From an uncultured Clostridium sp. (lineage in GTDB: Bacteria; Bacillota; Clostridia; Clostridiales; Clostridiaceae): a stretch of DNA of 11,402 nt. The DNA is taken from NCBI GenBank assembly GCA_934746785.1, contig CAKVFO010000108.1, positions 1 to 11,402 of the forward strand, read 5' to 3'. The notes under the pieces are model-generated. The model was given only the letters and a program-made list of their open reading frames with translations, was not told the DNA's origin and did no database searches. Positions 1 to 7,447 of the stretch are shown piece after piece. The position numbers and the translations under genes were made by a program. Within the stretch, counting starts at the first letter, position 1; each line of letters opens with the position of its first letter.

Positions 1-679
1 TTCTTGGAGTAGCTATTCTTTCGATAGCTGGGTCAGAAGCTAGGTTCATGAATAGAACTGATCTGTCGATAGCTCCAGTTCTTTCGAATTCTTCTTTGAA
101 GAATTCAGCTTCTTCGAATGTTATACCGATAGCAGCAAATACTATGGCAAACTTAGAATCTGAGTTTAAAACTCTTGCTTGTCTTGCGATTTGAGCAGCA
201 AGTTCCTTGTGTGGAAGACCTGATGCTGAAAAAACAGGAAGCTTTTGTCCTCTAACTAGAGTGTTAAGACCATCTATAGCAGAAACCCCAGTTTGAATAA
301 ATTCTGATGGGAAATCTCTAGCCATAGGGTTTATAGCTTCACCATTGATATCTAATCTCTTTTCTGGAATGATAGCTGGACCATTATCCTTTGGTCTACC
401 CATACCATCAAACATTCTTCCAAGCATATCTTCTGATACACCAATTTCAAGTGGTCTACCTAAGAATTTAGCTTTTGTTCCTTTTAGGTTGATTCCTGAA
501 GATCCTTCGAAAATCTGAACCATTGCTTTAGTTCCGTTTACTTCTAGAACCTTACCTCTTCTTTTTTCACCAGTTTGAAGTTCTATTTCAACTAATTCGT
601 CGTACTTAACACCTTCAACACCTTCAACAACCATCAAAGGGCCAACAACTTCAGTAACTGTTCTATATTCCTTAAGCAT
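1..679 (-). CDS. ntpB: V-type ATPase subunit B (non-catalytic), 3' end beyond window
   Basis: This is the regulatory B subunit of the V-type ATPase, which alternates with A in the A3B3 head on the cytoplasmic side. The 226 codons visible translate without interruption. They include the N-terminal barrel (residues 1-75), the MFDGMGRPKD segment (about 89-98), and SASGLPHKEL (151-160). In subunit B the last of these replaces the Walker A P-loop and explains why B does not hydrolyse ATP. The C-terminal half lies off the left edge, so the gene is cut by the window and not broken. The ATG at 679 overlaps the end of ntpA by 8 nt (ATGCTTAA) and is preceded by a purine-rich AGGGAGGGG ribosome binding site inside ntpA, which suggests translational coupling of A and B, needed in equal amounts. 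The identification is very safe. Confidence 0.96.
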   Translation of the reverse strand, partial: MLKEYRTVTEVVGPLMVVEGVEGVKYDELVEIELQTGEKRRGKVLEVNGTKAMVQIFEGSSGINLKGTKAKFLGRPLEIGVSEDMLGRMFDGMGRPKDNGPAIIPEKRLDINGEAINPMARDFPSEFIQTGVSAIDGLNTLVRGQKLPVFSASGLPHKELAAQIARQARVLNSDSKFAIVFAAIGITFEEAEFFKEEFERTGAIDRSVLFMNLASDPAIERIATPR

Positions 680-2471
680 TTGCTACCCCTCCCTTGCTGA
701 TTAATTCATCCATTGCTTTTGTTACATCAGCAGCAATTTCATCTATCTTAGCTATATCATCTTCATGGATATACTTACTTCTAGCAATTCTATCCTTTAA
801 TTCTTCGTCTTTTAAGATGTCATTTAAGTATACACCAGCTTCAAGAGCTCTTTGAGCTTCATGTCTGTATCCTAAAATTAAGCTTAACATCTTGTATTGT
901 TTCTTTAATGAAGTATAAGTATCTACTTCGTGGAAACCATTTTGTTGTAAGTAGTCTTCTCTTATTGACTTAGCAACATCTAAAGTTAATCTATCTGCTT
1001 CTGATAATGAGTCGATACCAACTAGTCTTACAATTTCTTGAAGTCTAGCTTCATCTTGAAGTATAGTCATAGCTTCAAGTCTTAAAGCACCCCAGTTTTC
1101 AGCTACGTTTTGGTTCATCCAGTTATCAATTGTATCTTCATATAATGAGTATGAAGTTAACCAGTTGATAGTTGGAAAGTGTCTTTGGTATGCAAGTTGT
1201 GCATCTAGACCCCAGAATACTTTAACTATTCTTAATGTTGCTTGTGATACTGGTTCTGAAATATCTCCTCCTGGAGGTGATACGGCACCGATTGCTGTGA
1301 TAGAACCTTCTCTACCATCTTTACCTAAACATTTAATCTTACCAGCTCTTTCATAGTAATCAGCAAGTCTTGATCCAAGATATGCTGGGTAACCTTCGTC
1401 TCCAGGCATTTCTTCAAGTCTTCCTGACATTTCTCTTAGAGCCTCAGCCCATCTTGATGTAGAGTCAGCCATGATTGATACGCTGTATCCCATATCTCTG
1501 AAGTATTCAGCTATTGTGATACCTGTATAAATCGAAGCTTCTCTGGCAGCAACTGGCATGTTTGAAGTATTAGCTATAAGAACTGTTCTCTTCATTAGAG
1601 ATTGACCAGTCTTAGGGTCGATTAGTTCTGGGAATTCATTAAGAACGTCTGTCATTTCGTTTCCACGTTCTCCACATCCAACATAAACAACTATTTCAGC
1701 ATCTCCCCATTTAGCGATTTGATGCTGAGTAACTGTTTTACCAGCTCCGAATGGTCCAGGGATGGCCGCAGCTCCACCCTTAGCAACTGGGAAGAAAGTA
1801 TCGATAACTCTTTGTCCAGTCAACATTGGTTCAACTGGATTTATCTTAGATGCATATGGTCTACCTTTTCTTACTGGCCATTTTTGCATTAATTTAACTT
1901 CTACATCACCATTTTCAGTTTCAACTACAGCAACTGTTTCAGTAACTGTGAAGCTTCCACCTTTAATGTCTTTAATTTTTCCAGTAATCATTTGTCCGTT
2001 AGTTTTTACTGGCACCATTATTTTTTGAGTAACAACTGCAGTTTCTTCAACTGTACCTATTACATCACCTGATGAAACTTCATCTCCAACTTTAGCTGTT
2101 GGTACGAAATCCCACTTCTTTTCTCTATTTAATGATGGTACTGACACACCCTTTGTTAAGAATGCAGATTGTGCTGCTTCCATAAATGCATCTAGTGGTC
2201 TTTGGATACCATCAAACATTGATTCTATAAGACCAGGTCCAAGTTCAACTGATAGTGGTTCTCCAGTAGTTACAACTGGGTCCCCAGGACCTATTCCTGA
2301 TGTTTCTTCATATACCTGGATTGATGCCTTATCGCCTCTCATTTCGATGATTTCTCCGATAAGACCTTTTTCTCCAACTTTACACACGTCATATATATTA
2401 GCTTCATCCATACCTTCAGCAACAACTAAAGGTCCTGAAACTTTAATTATCTTTCCGGTCTTCACCTGCAA
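672..2471 (-). CDS. ntpA: V-type ATPase subunit A (catalytic)
   Basis: This is the catalytic subunit, which binds and hydrolyses (or makes) ATP at the A/B interfaces of the A3B3 head. The 599 residues match the usual length. An N-terminal barrel (1-75) is followed by the A-specific 'non-homologous' insertion (roughly 110-200). The Walker A loop GPFGAGKT is at 239-246, the catalytic glutamate is E268 in GCGERGNEM, and the Walker B region VSIMADSTSRW is at 331-341. A helical C-terminal domain completes it. No key residue is missing. The start is unusual: the codon at 2469-2471 is TTG, and a GTG two codons later (2463-2465) is an alternative that would give the N-terminus MKTGKIIKVSGP, which I recall from clostridial homologues. 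The site AAAGGTAGG (2474-2482) could serve either. ntpG ends 13 nt upstream; ntpB overlaps downstream. Confidence 0.97.
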   Translation of the reverse strand: MQVKTGKIIKVSGPLVVAEGMDEANIYDVCKVGEKGLIGEIIEMRGDKASIQVYEETSGIGPGDPVVTTGEPLSVELGPGLIESMFDGIQRPLDAFMEAAQSAFLTKGVSVPSLNREKKWDFVPTAKVGDEVSSGDVIGTVEETAVVTQKIMVPVKTNGQMITGKIKDIKGGSFTVTETVAVVETENGDVEVKLMQKWPVRKGRPYASKINPVEPMLTGQRVIDTFFPVAKGGAAAIPGPFGAGKTVTQHQIAKWGDAEIVVYVGCGERGNEMTDVLNEFPELIDPKTGQSLMKRTVLIANTSNMPVAAREASIYTGITIAEYFRDMGYSVSIMADSTSRWAEALREMSGRLEEMPGDEGYPAYLGSRLADYYERAGKIKCLGKDGREGSITAIGAVSPPGGDISEPVSQATLRIVKVFWGLDAQLAYQRHFPTINWLTSYSLYEDTIDNWMNQNVAENWGALRLEAMTILQDEARLQEIVRLVGIDSLSEADRLTLDVAKSIREDYLQQNGFHEVDTYTSLKKQYKMLSLILGYRHEAQRALEAGVYLNDILKDEELKDRIARSKYIHEDDIAKIDEIAADVTKAMDELISKGGVANA

Positions 2472-2484
2472 AACCTACCTTTCT

Positions 2485-2805
2485 CTATAAGATATTAACG
2501 CCCACGGCTTTTTCTACGTTATCGCTAATTCTTTGCATACCTATATTTAATGTTCCTTGATTGCTTGGAATTAATATTACTGCTGGAAGTACTGATTTAT
2601 TATATCTTTCGATTGTTTCAGGAATATCCTTTGCAACATGTTCTGTTACGAATATTACTGCATAATCAGTTCTTGCTAACGTATCTATTGTTTTTTTAGC
2701 TTCACTTGGTTCAACTACTGGGAATACATCAATTCCTAATGCTTTGAAAGCTAGAACTGAATCCTTGTCACCAACTACACCTATTTTCTTAAACATATAT
2801 ATCAC
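2485..2805 (-). CDS. ntpG: V-type ATPase subunit F (central shaft)
   Basis: Subunit F (NtpG in E. hirae naming) is a small Rossmann-like protein that binds subunit D in the rotating central shaft. The usual landmarks are present: GVVGDKDSVLAFKALGIDVF near the N-terminus, YAVIFVTEHVAKDIPETI in the middle, and LPAVILIPSNQG before the C-terminus. The length (103-106 residues) is normal. There are two candidate starts. GTG at 2803-2805 gives MIYMFKKIG and overlaps ntpC by 17 nt. ATG at 2794-2796 gives MFKKIG and overlaps by 8 nt. The AAAGG upstream sits about 4 nt from the GTG and 13 nt from the ATG. Family N-termini favour the ATG while spacing favours the GTG, so the start is unresolved. The gene lies between ntpC and ntpA, as in other bacterial V-ATPase operons. 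Confidence 0.94.
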   Translation of the reverse strand: MIYMFKKIGVVGDKDSVLAFKALGIDVFPVVEPSEAKKTIDTLARTDYAVIFVTEHVAKDIPETIERYNKSVLPAVILIPSNQGTLNIGMQRISDNVEKAVGVNIL

Positions 2806-3790
2806 GCAGCCTTTCTCTTATTACTTCTCCAGCAATATTATTTAGCTTGCCAACCATTATTATTCTAATTACTTTTATTTCTGTTTCTTTAGCATAAATG
2901 TAAGCTAATAAAGGCTCTCCACCAAATGGAATCATTTTTGCTGACTTCATTAAATCCATTATGTAGTTATCTACCAATTTTTCTAATAGTCCTGCTGATC
3001 CTGTTTGTGCAAAATCTTCTACACCTAGCTTTAATACTTCTTCATAGTCAGTATGTGCTAGCTTACCTGCTATATTTTCTACTGAATCACTTAATAAAGC
3101 TACTAAGACATCTTTATCAATTGAGCCGCCTTCTATAACTAAAGATAATAAGAAATCTCTATCCTTATTTTGTTTCTTAACTCTTAAAAGAGTTTTTAGA
3201 TTTGTTAAATCTATTAATGCTGAAACATATTTAGATGTAAAAGTATCATCTAATTCTTTAGCTAGTTCTCTCATGTTTTCAAACATATAATTATCTAAGA
3301 TAACATCAATTCTTTGAGGATCTTTCTTAGCGTTGAAGTCTTCAATTGTTTCTTCTATAGCCTTTCTCATTGTAGAAGGGAAAGATGAAAAGTTTCCTGT
3401 TTCTATATCAACTTTCATCTTTGATGCATCCATCATTCCAACTTCCATAAACATGTGAGAAAAGTCTTTTTCTAAGAACATTCCCTTTAATATTACCTTA
3501 ATATTATGATAATCATATTTGATACTCATTATATCAACAAGAGACTTAACTGGTGACATGCTATATACTTCATGATAAACTCTCTTAAGTTCTTCACTTA
3601 ACATATATTCATAATGTTCAACTCTTTTAACATTTGTCATTACATTTGAGTACTCAGTTTCTTGAAGTACTTTTAATGCTTCTTCAGCAGAATTTGAATC
3701 TATCATTCTGTCGATTTTGGCTTTATCAAGGAGTCTGGTTTCTAATACTCTAAGTCTTGGAATAACTTGAGTAAACTTCATTTTATCCAT
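2789..3790 (-). CDS. ntpC: V-type ATPase subunit C (d/AC39 type)
   Basis: This is the funnel-shaped d/AC39 subunit that links the central shaft to the membrane K ring, on the cytoplasmic face. Its 333 residues are almost entirely helical, as expected for three repeated helical bundles. The most recognisable part is the C-terminal stretch 290-333, with PLLAYIYAKETEIKVIRII, then VGKLN and IRERLRDIYV, typical of the family. The start at ATG 3790 is supported by a textbook AAGGAGGT (3797-3804) 6 nt upstream; an ATG three codons later is less well placed. The ribosome binding site covers the stop codon of ntpE, so translation of the two is likely linked. The 3' end overlaps ntpG. Nothing is truncated or missing. 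Confidence 0.95.
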   Translation of the reverse strand: MDKMKFTQVIPRLRVLETRLLDKAKIDRMIDSNSAEEALKVLQETEYSNVMTNVKRVEHYEYMLSEELKRVYHEVYSMSPVKSLVDIMSIKYDYHNIKVILKGMFLEKDFSHMFMEVGMMDASKMKVDIETGNFSSFPSTMRKAIEETIEDFNAKKDPQRIDVILDNYMFENMRELAKELDDTFTSKYVSALIDLTNLKTLLRVKKQNKDRDFLLSLVIEGGSIDKDVLVALLSDSVENIAGKLAHTDYEEVLKLGVEDFAQTGSAGLLEKLVDNYIMDLMKSAKMIPFGGEPLLAYIYAKETEIKVIRIIMVGKLNNIAGEVIRERLRDIYV

Positions 3791-3802
3791 TTTTTAACCT
3801 CC

Positions 3803-4402
3803 TTAATTAAATAATTCTCTTGCTACTTCGAACTCCAATTCTTCCTTTAGTGAGTTAACTAAAGCTTCAAAAGTATTATTAATTTCTATGCCGTCTTTTT
3901 CTAAGATAAATCCACCTTTAAAGTTGCCTGCTTCAGATACTATAGAGATTTCTCCCTTTTTACCTTTTGAAGCAAGTTCCTTATTTATTTCAGCTACAAC
4001 AGCTTCTGTAATAAACTTTTTACCTTCTTCATTTAAGATTAGCTTTTCATCTCCAGCTACCCCTGATGAAAGAATAGTTTCCTTAACGAAAGCTATGTAT
4101 TTATCTTGATCTAATTTACAAAGTTCTTCTACGCTCTTTTCGAAAACCTCTTGTATAATAACTTGCTTTGCTTTAAGTTTTTCGTTTCTAGCTTTAAGTT
4201 CTGCTCCTGAGATAACTCTTTCTTTAGAAGTTTGAGCTTCTCTCTTAGCTTTTTCTAACATTTGAGCTTCTAATGAGTTAGCTTCGTTAGTCTTCTTAGT
4301 GATTATTGAAGCTTTTTCATTTTCAGCATCAGCTAAAATTTTTGCCTTTCTTTCTTCTGCATCCTTAAGGATTTTAGAAGTCAGATTATTTATATTTGAC
4401 AT
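3803..4402 (-). CDS. ntpE: V-type ATPase subunit E (peripheral stalk)
   Basis: Subunit E forms the peripheral stalk with the G/H subunit and holds the A3B3 head against rotation. The 199 residues show the family layout. A long, Ala/Lys/Glu-rich, heptad-like helix covers roughly residues 1-90. A globular C-terminal domain (about 100-199) contains the conserved GGFILEKDGIEINNTFEALV (163-182), the part that contacts the top of the head. The start at ATG 4402 is preceded by AGGGGAAG (4410-4417), a moderately strong ribosome binding site 7 nt away. ntpK ends 18 nt upstream and ntpC begins 12 nt downstream. The protein is expected in two or three copies per complex; nothing in the sequence looks unusual. 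Confidence 0.95.
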   Translation of the reverse strand: MSNINNLTSKILKDAEERKAKILADAENEKASIITKKTNEANSLEAQMLEKAKREAQTSKERVISGAELKARNEKLKAKQVIIQEVFEKSVEELCKLDQDKYIAFVKETILSSGVAGDEKLILNEEGKKFITEAVVAEINKELASKGKKGEISIVSEAGNFKGGFILEKDGIEINNTFEALVNSLKEELEFEVARELFN

Positions 4403-4420
4403 AGCTTCACTTCCCCTATC

Positions 4421-4906
4421 CTAGAATAGATTAACTACTAATATTAATGATACAACGAATCCTAATAATGCGTAAGTTTCAACCATGGCAGTTAATACGA
4501 TACCCTTAGTGTTGTGTTCTGGCTTCTTAGCTAATATTTGAACTGAAGCAGCAGCACATCTACCTTGAGCGATACCTGAGAATAAACCTGCTATAGCTAT
4601 TGGAAGTGCAGCAAATAATAAGTACATACCTTGTGCTAAAGTTGTATCAGGAGATAACTTAGTTAACATCATAAGACCAACAACGAATCCGTATAAACCT
4701 TGTGTACCTGGTAATAATTCAAGAATTAATGCTTTACCGAATTTTTCTGGTTGTTCAGTTAATAATCCTGAAACAGCTTCTCCTGCTAAACCAACACCCT
4801 TTGCTGAACCAATACCTGATAAACCAACTGCTAATGCAATACCTAATGCTCCTAGTATAAATCCTCCATAGTTTTCTAATAAAAATTGTACCCAATTCAT
4901 TTCCAT
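4421..4906 (-). CDS. ntpK: V-type ATPase subunit K (rotor ring proteolipid, probably Na+-binding)
   Basis: Subunit K builds the membrane rotor ring that carries ions. The 161 residues form four hydrophobic helices, a duplicated hairpin as in E. hirae NtpK (a similar length). The carboxylate essential for transport is E143 in AMVETYALLGF (helix 4). All residues that bind Na+ in E. hirae NtpK are present here: L65, T68, Q69 and Y72 in LLPGTQGLYGF, Q114 in GIAQG, and E143. This points to Na+ rather than H+ as the coupling ion, although that is an inference from the family. One difference is E63, where I recall Gln (Q59) in E. hirae. The first ATG (4906) is chosen because AGGAGG (4916-4921) is 9 nt away; the second ATG would be 15 nt away. 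The ribosome binding site abuts the ntpI stop. Confidence 0.96.
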   Translation of the reverse strand: MEMNWVQFLLENYGGFILGALGIALAVGLSGIGSAKGVGLAGEAVSGLLTEQPEKFGKALILELLPGTQGLYGFVVGLMMLTKLSPDTTLAQGMYLLFAALPIAIAGLFSGIAQGRCAAASVQILAKKPEHNTKGIVLTAMVETYALLGFVVSLILVVNLF

Positions 4907-4920
4907 TGTAAAAATCCTCC

Positions 4921-6891
4921 TTAATCTCTTTTAACGTTAATAAATTTATTTTGTGTCTTGAAAGGTTCGAAAGCTCTTCCGCCACCTTCATAGAATTTTC
5001 CGAAATATTCAACATATTGTAATCTACATGTATGAACATAAGCACCTAGTAAACCTAATGCTAAGTTGAATATATGTCCAAATAATAAAATTACAGGTAT
5101 AAATAAAATACTTGCTATTCCTGGTGGTAACATACCACATATCATGTTAAATGCACCTGCAAGTGATCCACCTGATAATCCAAGTGCCATAAGTCTTGTA
5201 TAAGATACTAAATCACCTACGTAACTTGTTATACCGTATAATGAATAAGCACCTTGACCAAGTCTTGCTCCTGTTGACTTCTCAGCTCTACCACCTGTTA
5301 ATACAATTACAACCATACCAAATATCATAAAGCCTATTGCTATCTTTTTAGCTATATCAGGAAGTCCTAAAGCACCTCCACCTAATACAAGTGCTAATGA
5401 TATAAGTGTTATAACCCATGCACCAACATCATAAAATGCATCTTTAGCTTTTCCAGCCTTAATAAGAACTGCAGCCTTTATACCTAATCCAAAGAATATT
5501 TGAATCACACCAAATACTACTGAAAGTATTAATATGGACATGATATCTGTAGTTGTATCGAATATCTTTGGTAAGTTTATTCCAAAGAAGTAAGTTAAAA
5601 AGTCTCCAAAGAATGAACCATATATAGCTCCAAAAGCTATTGTTGGATAGCTTAAGTAGTGGAAGAACTTAACAAAATTCTTAGTTGATTCATCAAACTT
5701 AAACTTCTTTAATGCTACTAAAGTTGCAACTAACATTAATAATCCATATCCAATATCTGCAACCATCATTCCAAAGAATAATAAATAGAATGGTGTTACA
5801 AATGGTGTAGGATCTATATCATCATATCTTGGCACAGCAAACATTTGAGTGATGTCTTCGAAAGCTGAGTTAACACCCTTATTCTTAAGCTTAGTTGGAA
5901 CCATGTCCATTTCATCTTCCTTAACATCTTCATATTCAACATGATAATCGCTGCCAAGTATATCAGTTAAAATTCCATTTAACTTTTCAGTTTCCTCTGC
6001 TGGAACCCAGCCTTGGATAACCATAACATTTTCTGTCTTTAAGAAATTGTTTATTGCACCTTTTCTTAAAGATAAGTTACCGTAGTACTCATTTACTAGT
6101 TCAAGAGTTTTATAATCTTCCTCGAAACCAGCTAATTCTTCAGCTACAAAGAATTTTTTAGATTGAAGCTTTTCAATCTCATCCCTATTGTCATGAACAA
6201 TTTTTAATGGGATATCAGTTAAATCTGTTTTGAATTGACTAAATCCAAAGCCTCTTAATCTTTCTGCCACATCCTCTTGCATGTCGCTATCACAAATAAC
6301 TAAGAAATTAACATCTTGGTTATTAGATGATATCTGCTCAAAATAGCAGTCTGCAAATTCTGTGCTTAAAGCTTCCTCATATTGTTTAGGAACAGTTCCT
6401 AAGAAATGAGGTAATTTAATAGAGTCTAACTCTTCGAAAGAAACATCTAAAGATTCCCAAGCTTTCATTGTATCAATGTTACCTTCAAGCTTTGTTATCT
6501 TATTTTCAATTGCAGAGATTTCTTCTTCTTTACCTTTAACTTTTTCACAAATTGCTTCCCAGTCAACTGAGTTTACCTTTGCTTCAAGTTCTTTTAAAGA
6601 AAGTTCTCTCTTTCCTTCTTGCATTGCTTTTAAGCCAGATTTTTGAGGAACGTAGTTAGATAAAAATTCAAGGGCAAATTTAGCCATAGATAATTTGTCT
6701 TCGCACCCAGCATAATCTGAATCTGACTTATCTTTTGATAAATCTTGAAGAATTTCATTATTTTCAAGAAGATTTTCATCTTGTAAATTAATGAATTCTA
6801 CTTCTGAAAAACCTTGTAATTTTTCAAGAAGTTTAGCTTTTTGAGATTCAAACCCTAGCAAGGTGAACTTTTTCATCTTAACTATTGCCAT
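4921..6891 (-). CDS. ntpI: V-type ATPase subunit I (a-type stator, ion channel)
   Basis: Subunit I is the membrane stator that provides the ion half-channels facing the K ring. The 656 residues divide as expected. The cytoplasmic N-terminal half (about 1-360) is rich in charged, coiled-coil helices and binds the peripheral stalks. The C-terminal half (about 364-625) has roughly seven or eight hydrophobic segments. The essential arginine is R566 in SYTRLMALGL, and a second conserved arginine is R623 in VHTCRLQYVEYFGKFYEGGG; in E. hirae the equivalent arginines matter for ion transfer. The start MAIVKMKKFTLL (ATG 6891) matches clostridial relatives as I remember them. It overlaps ntpF by 14 nt, with GAGAGGAT upstream as a somewhat distant ribosome binding site. 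A start at M6 would remove the overlap but is less likely. Confidence 0.95.
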   Translation of the reverse strand: MAIVKMKKFTLLGFESQKAKLLEKLQGFSEVEFINLQDENLLENNEILQDLSKDKSDSDYAGCEDKLSMAKFALEFLSNYVPQKSGLKAMQEGKRELSLKELEAKVNSVDWEAICEKVKGKEEEISAIENKITKLEGNIDTMKAWESLDVSFEELDSIKLPHFLGTVPKQYEEALSTEFADCYFEQISSNNQDVNFLVICDSDMQEDVAERLRGFGFSQFKTDLTDIPLKIVHDNRDEIEKLQSKKFFVAEELAGFEEDYKTLELVNEYYGNLSLRKGAINNFLKTENVMVIQGWVPAEETEKLNGILTDILGSDYHVEYEDVKEDEMDMVPTKLKNKGVNSAFEDITQMFAVPRYDDIDPTPFVTPFYLLFFGMMVADIGYGLLMLVATLVALKKFKFDESTKNFVKFFHYLSYPTIAFGAIYGSFFGDFLTYFFGINLPKIFDTTTDIMSILILSVVFGVIQIFFGLGIKAAVLIKAGKAKDAFYDVGAWVITLISLALVLGGGALGLPDIAKKIAIGFMIFGMVVIVLTGGRAEKSTGARLGQGAYSLYGITSYVGDLVSYTRLMALGLSGGSLAGAFNMICGMLPPGIASILFIPVILLFGHIFNLALGLLGAYVHTCRLQYVEYFGKFYEGGGRAFEPFKTQNKFINVKRD

Positions 6892-7204
6892 TCAATTTCA
6901 CTATCCTCTCAACCACTAATTTAACAGCATTATCTTTCTTGTCTCCAGAAAGGTTTAAAATACTTTCTGAATCAGCCTTACCTTTAGCTAATATTGGCTC
7001 AGCCGCCTTATTACCTTCAGCAAGGGCAGTGTCTAAAATGTCTTTACATTTCTTTTTCGCTTCGCTTACAGACTCTTCATACTTTTTAACTGCTTCTGTT
7101 GTAGCTGATTGAACTATTTCTCTCGCTTCAACAGTTGCATTTTTAATAATCTCATCTGCTTTTGCTTCTGCATCCTTGATTTGTTTTATTGCATCTAATG
7201 CCAA
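6878..7204 (-). CDS. ntpF: V-type ATPase G/H-type peripheral stalk subunit
   Basis: This is the first gene of the ATPase operon. It encodes the partner of subunit E in the peripheral stalk (called NtpF in E. hirae, H in archaea, G in eukaryotes). The 108 residues are nearly all helical, with an Ala/Glu/Lys-rich heptad pattern over residues 5-70 and no membrane segment, as expected. Sequence conservation in this family is low, so position and coiled-coil character carry much of the assignment. The start codon is TTG at 7202-7204: no in-frame ATG or GTG lies between it and an upstream stop, and AAAGGTGG (7212-7219) sits 7 nt away. The 3' end overlaps ntpI by 14 nt. The promoter lies about 100 nt upstream. 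Confidence 0.9.
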   Translation of the reverse strand: MALDAIKQIKDAEAKADEIIKNATVEAREIVQSATTEAVKKYEESVSEAKKKCKDILDTALAEGNKAAEPILAKGKADSESILNLSGDKKDNAVKLVVERIVKLNGNS

Positions 7205-7211
7205 AATATCA

Positions 7212-7219
7212 CCACCTTT
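7212..7219 (-). promoter_or_regulatory. Ribosome binding site that fixes the TTG start of ntpF
   Basis: On the minus strand the sequence is AAAGGTGG, seven bases before the TTG at 7202-7204. Reading further upstream in frame there is no ATG or GTG before a TGA stop, so this site decides the non-ATG start of the first gene in the ATPase operon. Confidence 0.75.
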
Positions 7220-7307
7220 ATGCCATCATCTTTTTTTATATAAATAAAACGAGAATAAAATATGTAATAATGCTTTATGTAGTATTGATTACTTTTTATT
7301 CTATTTT

Positions 7308-7335
7308 ATTATACACTATTCATATACTTTTTCAA
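7308..7335 (-). promoter_or_regulatory. Sigma-A type promoter of the V-ATPase operon
   Basis: On the minus strand a -35 box TTGAAA (7330-7335) is separated by 16 bases from a perfect -10 box TATAAT (7308-7313). Transcription would begin near 7300-7301 and leave an untranslated leader of about 96 nt before the TTG start of ntpF. The leader is A/T-rich, and I could not see a strong hairpin or a known riboswitch in it. The rest of the 236-nt gap (7205-7440) is A/T-rich and shows no further gene. This is the only clear promoter found for the whole ATPase cluster in this window. Confidence 0.75.
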
Positions 7336-7420
7336 CTGTTTTATTGTTAATATTTATATTTTTTCAGTCGAAATTTGTAACACGAACTTTTTTCCTTATA
7401 GATTATCTTATAATTCATCT

Positions 7421-7447
7421 AAAAAAAATTCTTATTAAAATTAATAA
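7421..7447 (-). terminator. Possible weak A/T-only terminator after the radical SAM gene
   Basis: On the minus strand, overlapping the stop codon at 7441-7443, lies the perfect inverted repeat TTATTAA-TT-TTAATAA (7432-7447). It is followed after three bases by a run of eight T (7421-7428). The layout is that of an intrinsic terminator, but the stem has no G-C pair and would be unstable, so some read-through towards the ATPase operon is plausible. Confidence 0.35.

Noticed and set aside
1165..4109. Several plus-strand open frames of 63-88 codons opposite ntpA, ntpC and ntpE
   Set aside because: They lie antisense to strongly conserved ATPase genes and their hydrophobic or proline-rich products are what antisense reading of such genes gives; none looks like a known protein.
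4755..5045. A 96-codon minus-strand open frame across the ntpI/ntpK junction
   Set aside because: It runs in another frame through the conserved ends of ntpI and ntpK, its protein has no recognisable pattern, and both real genes have good ribosome binding sites.
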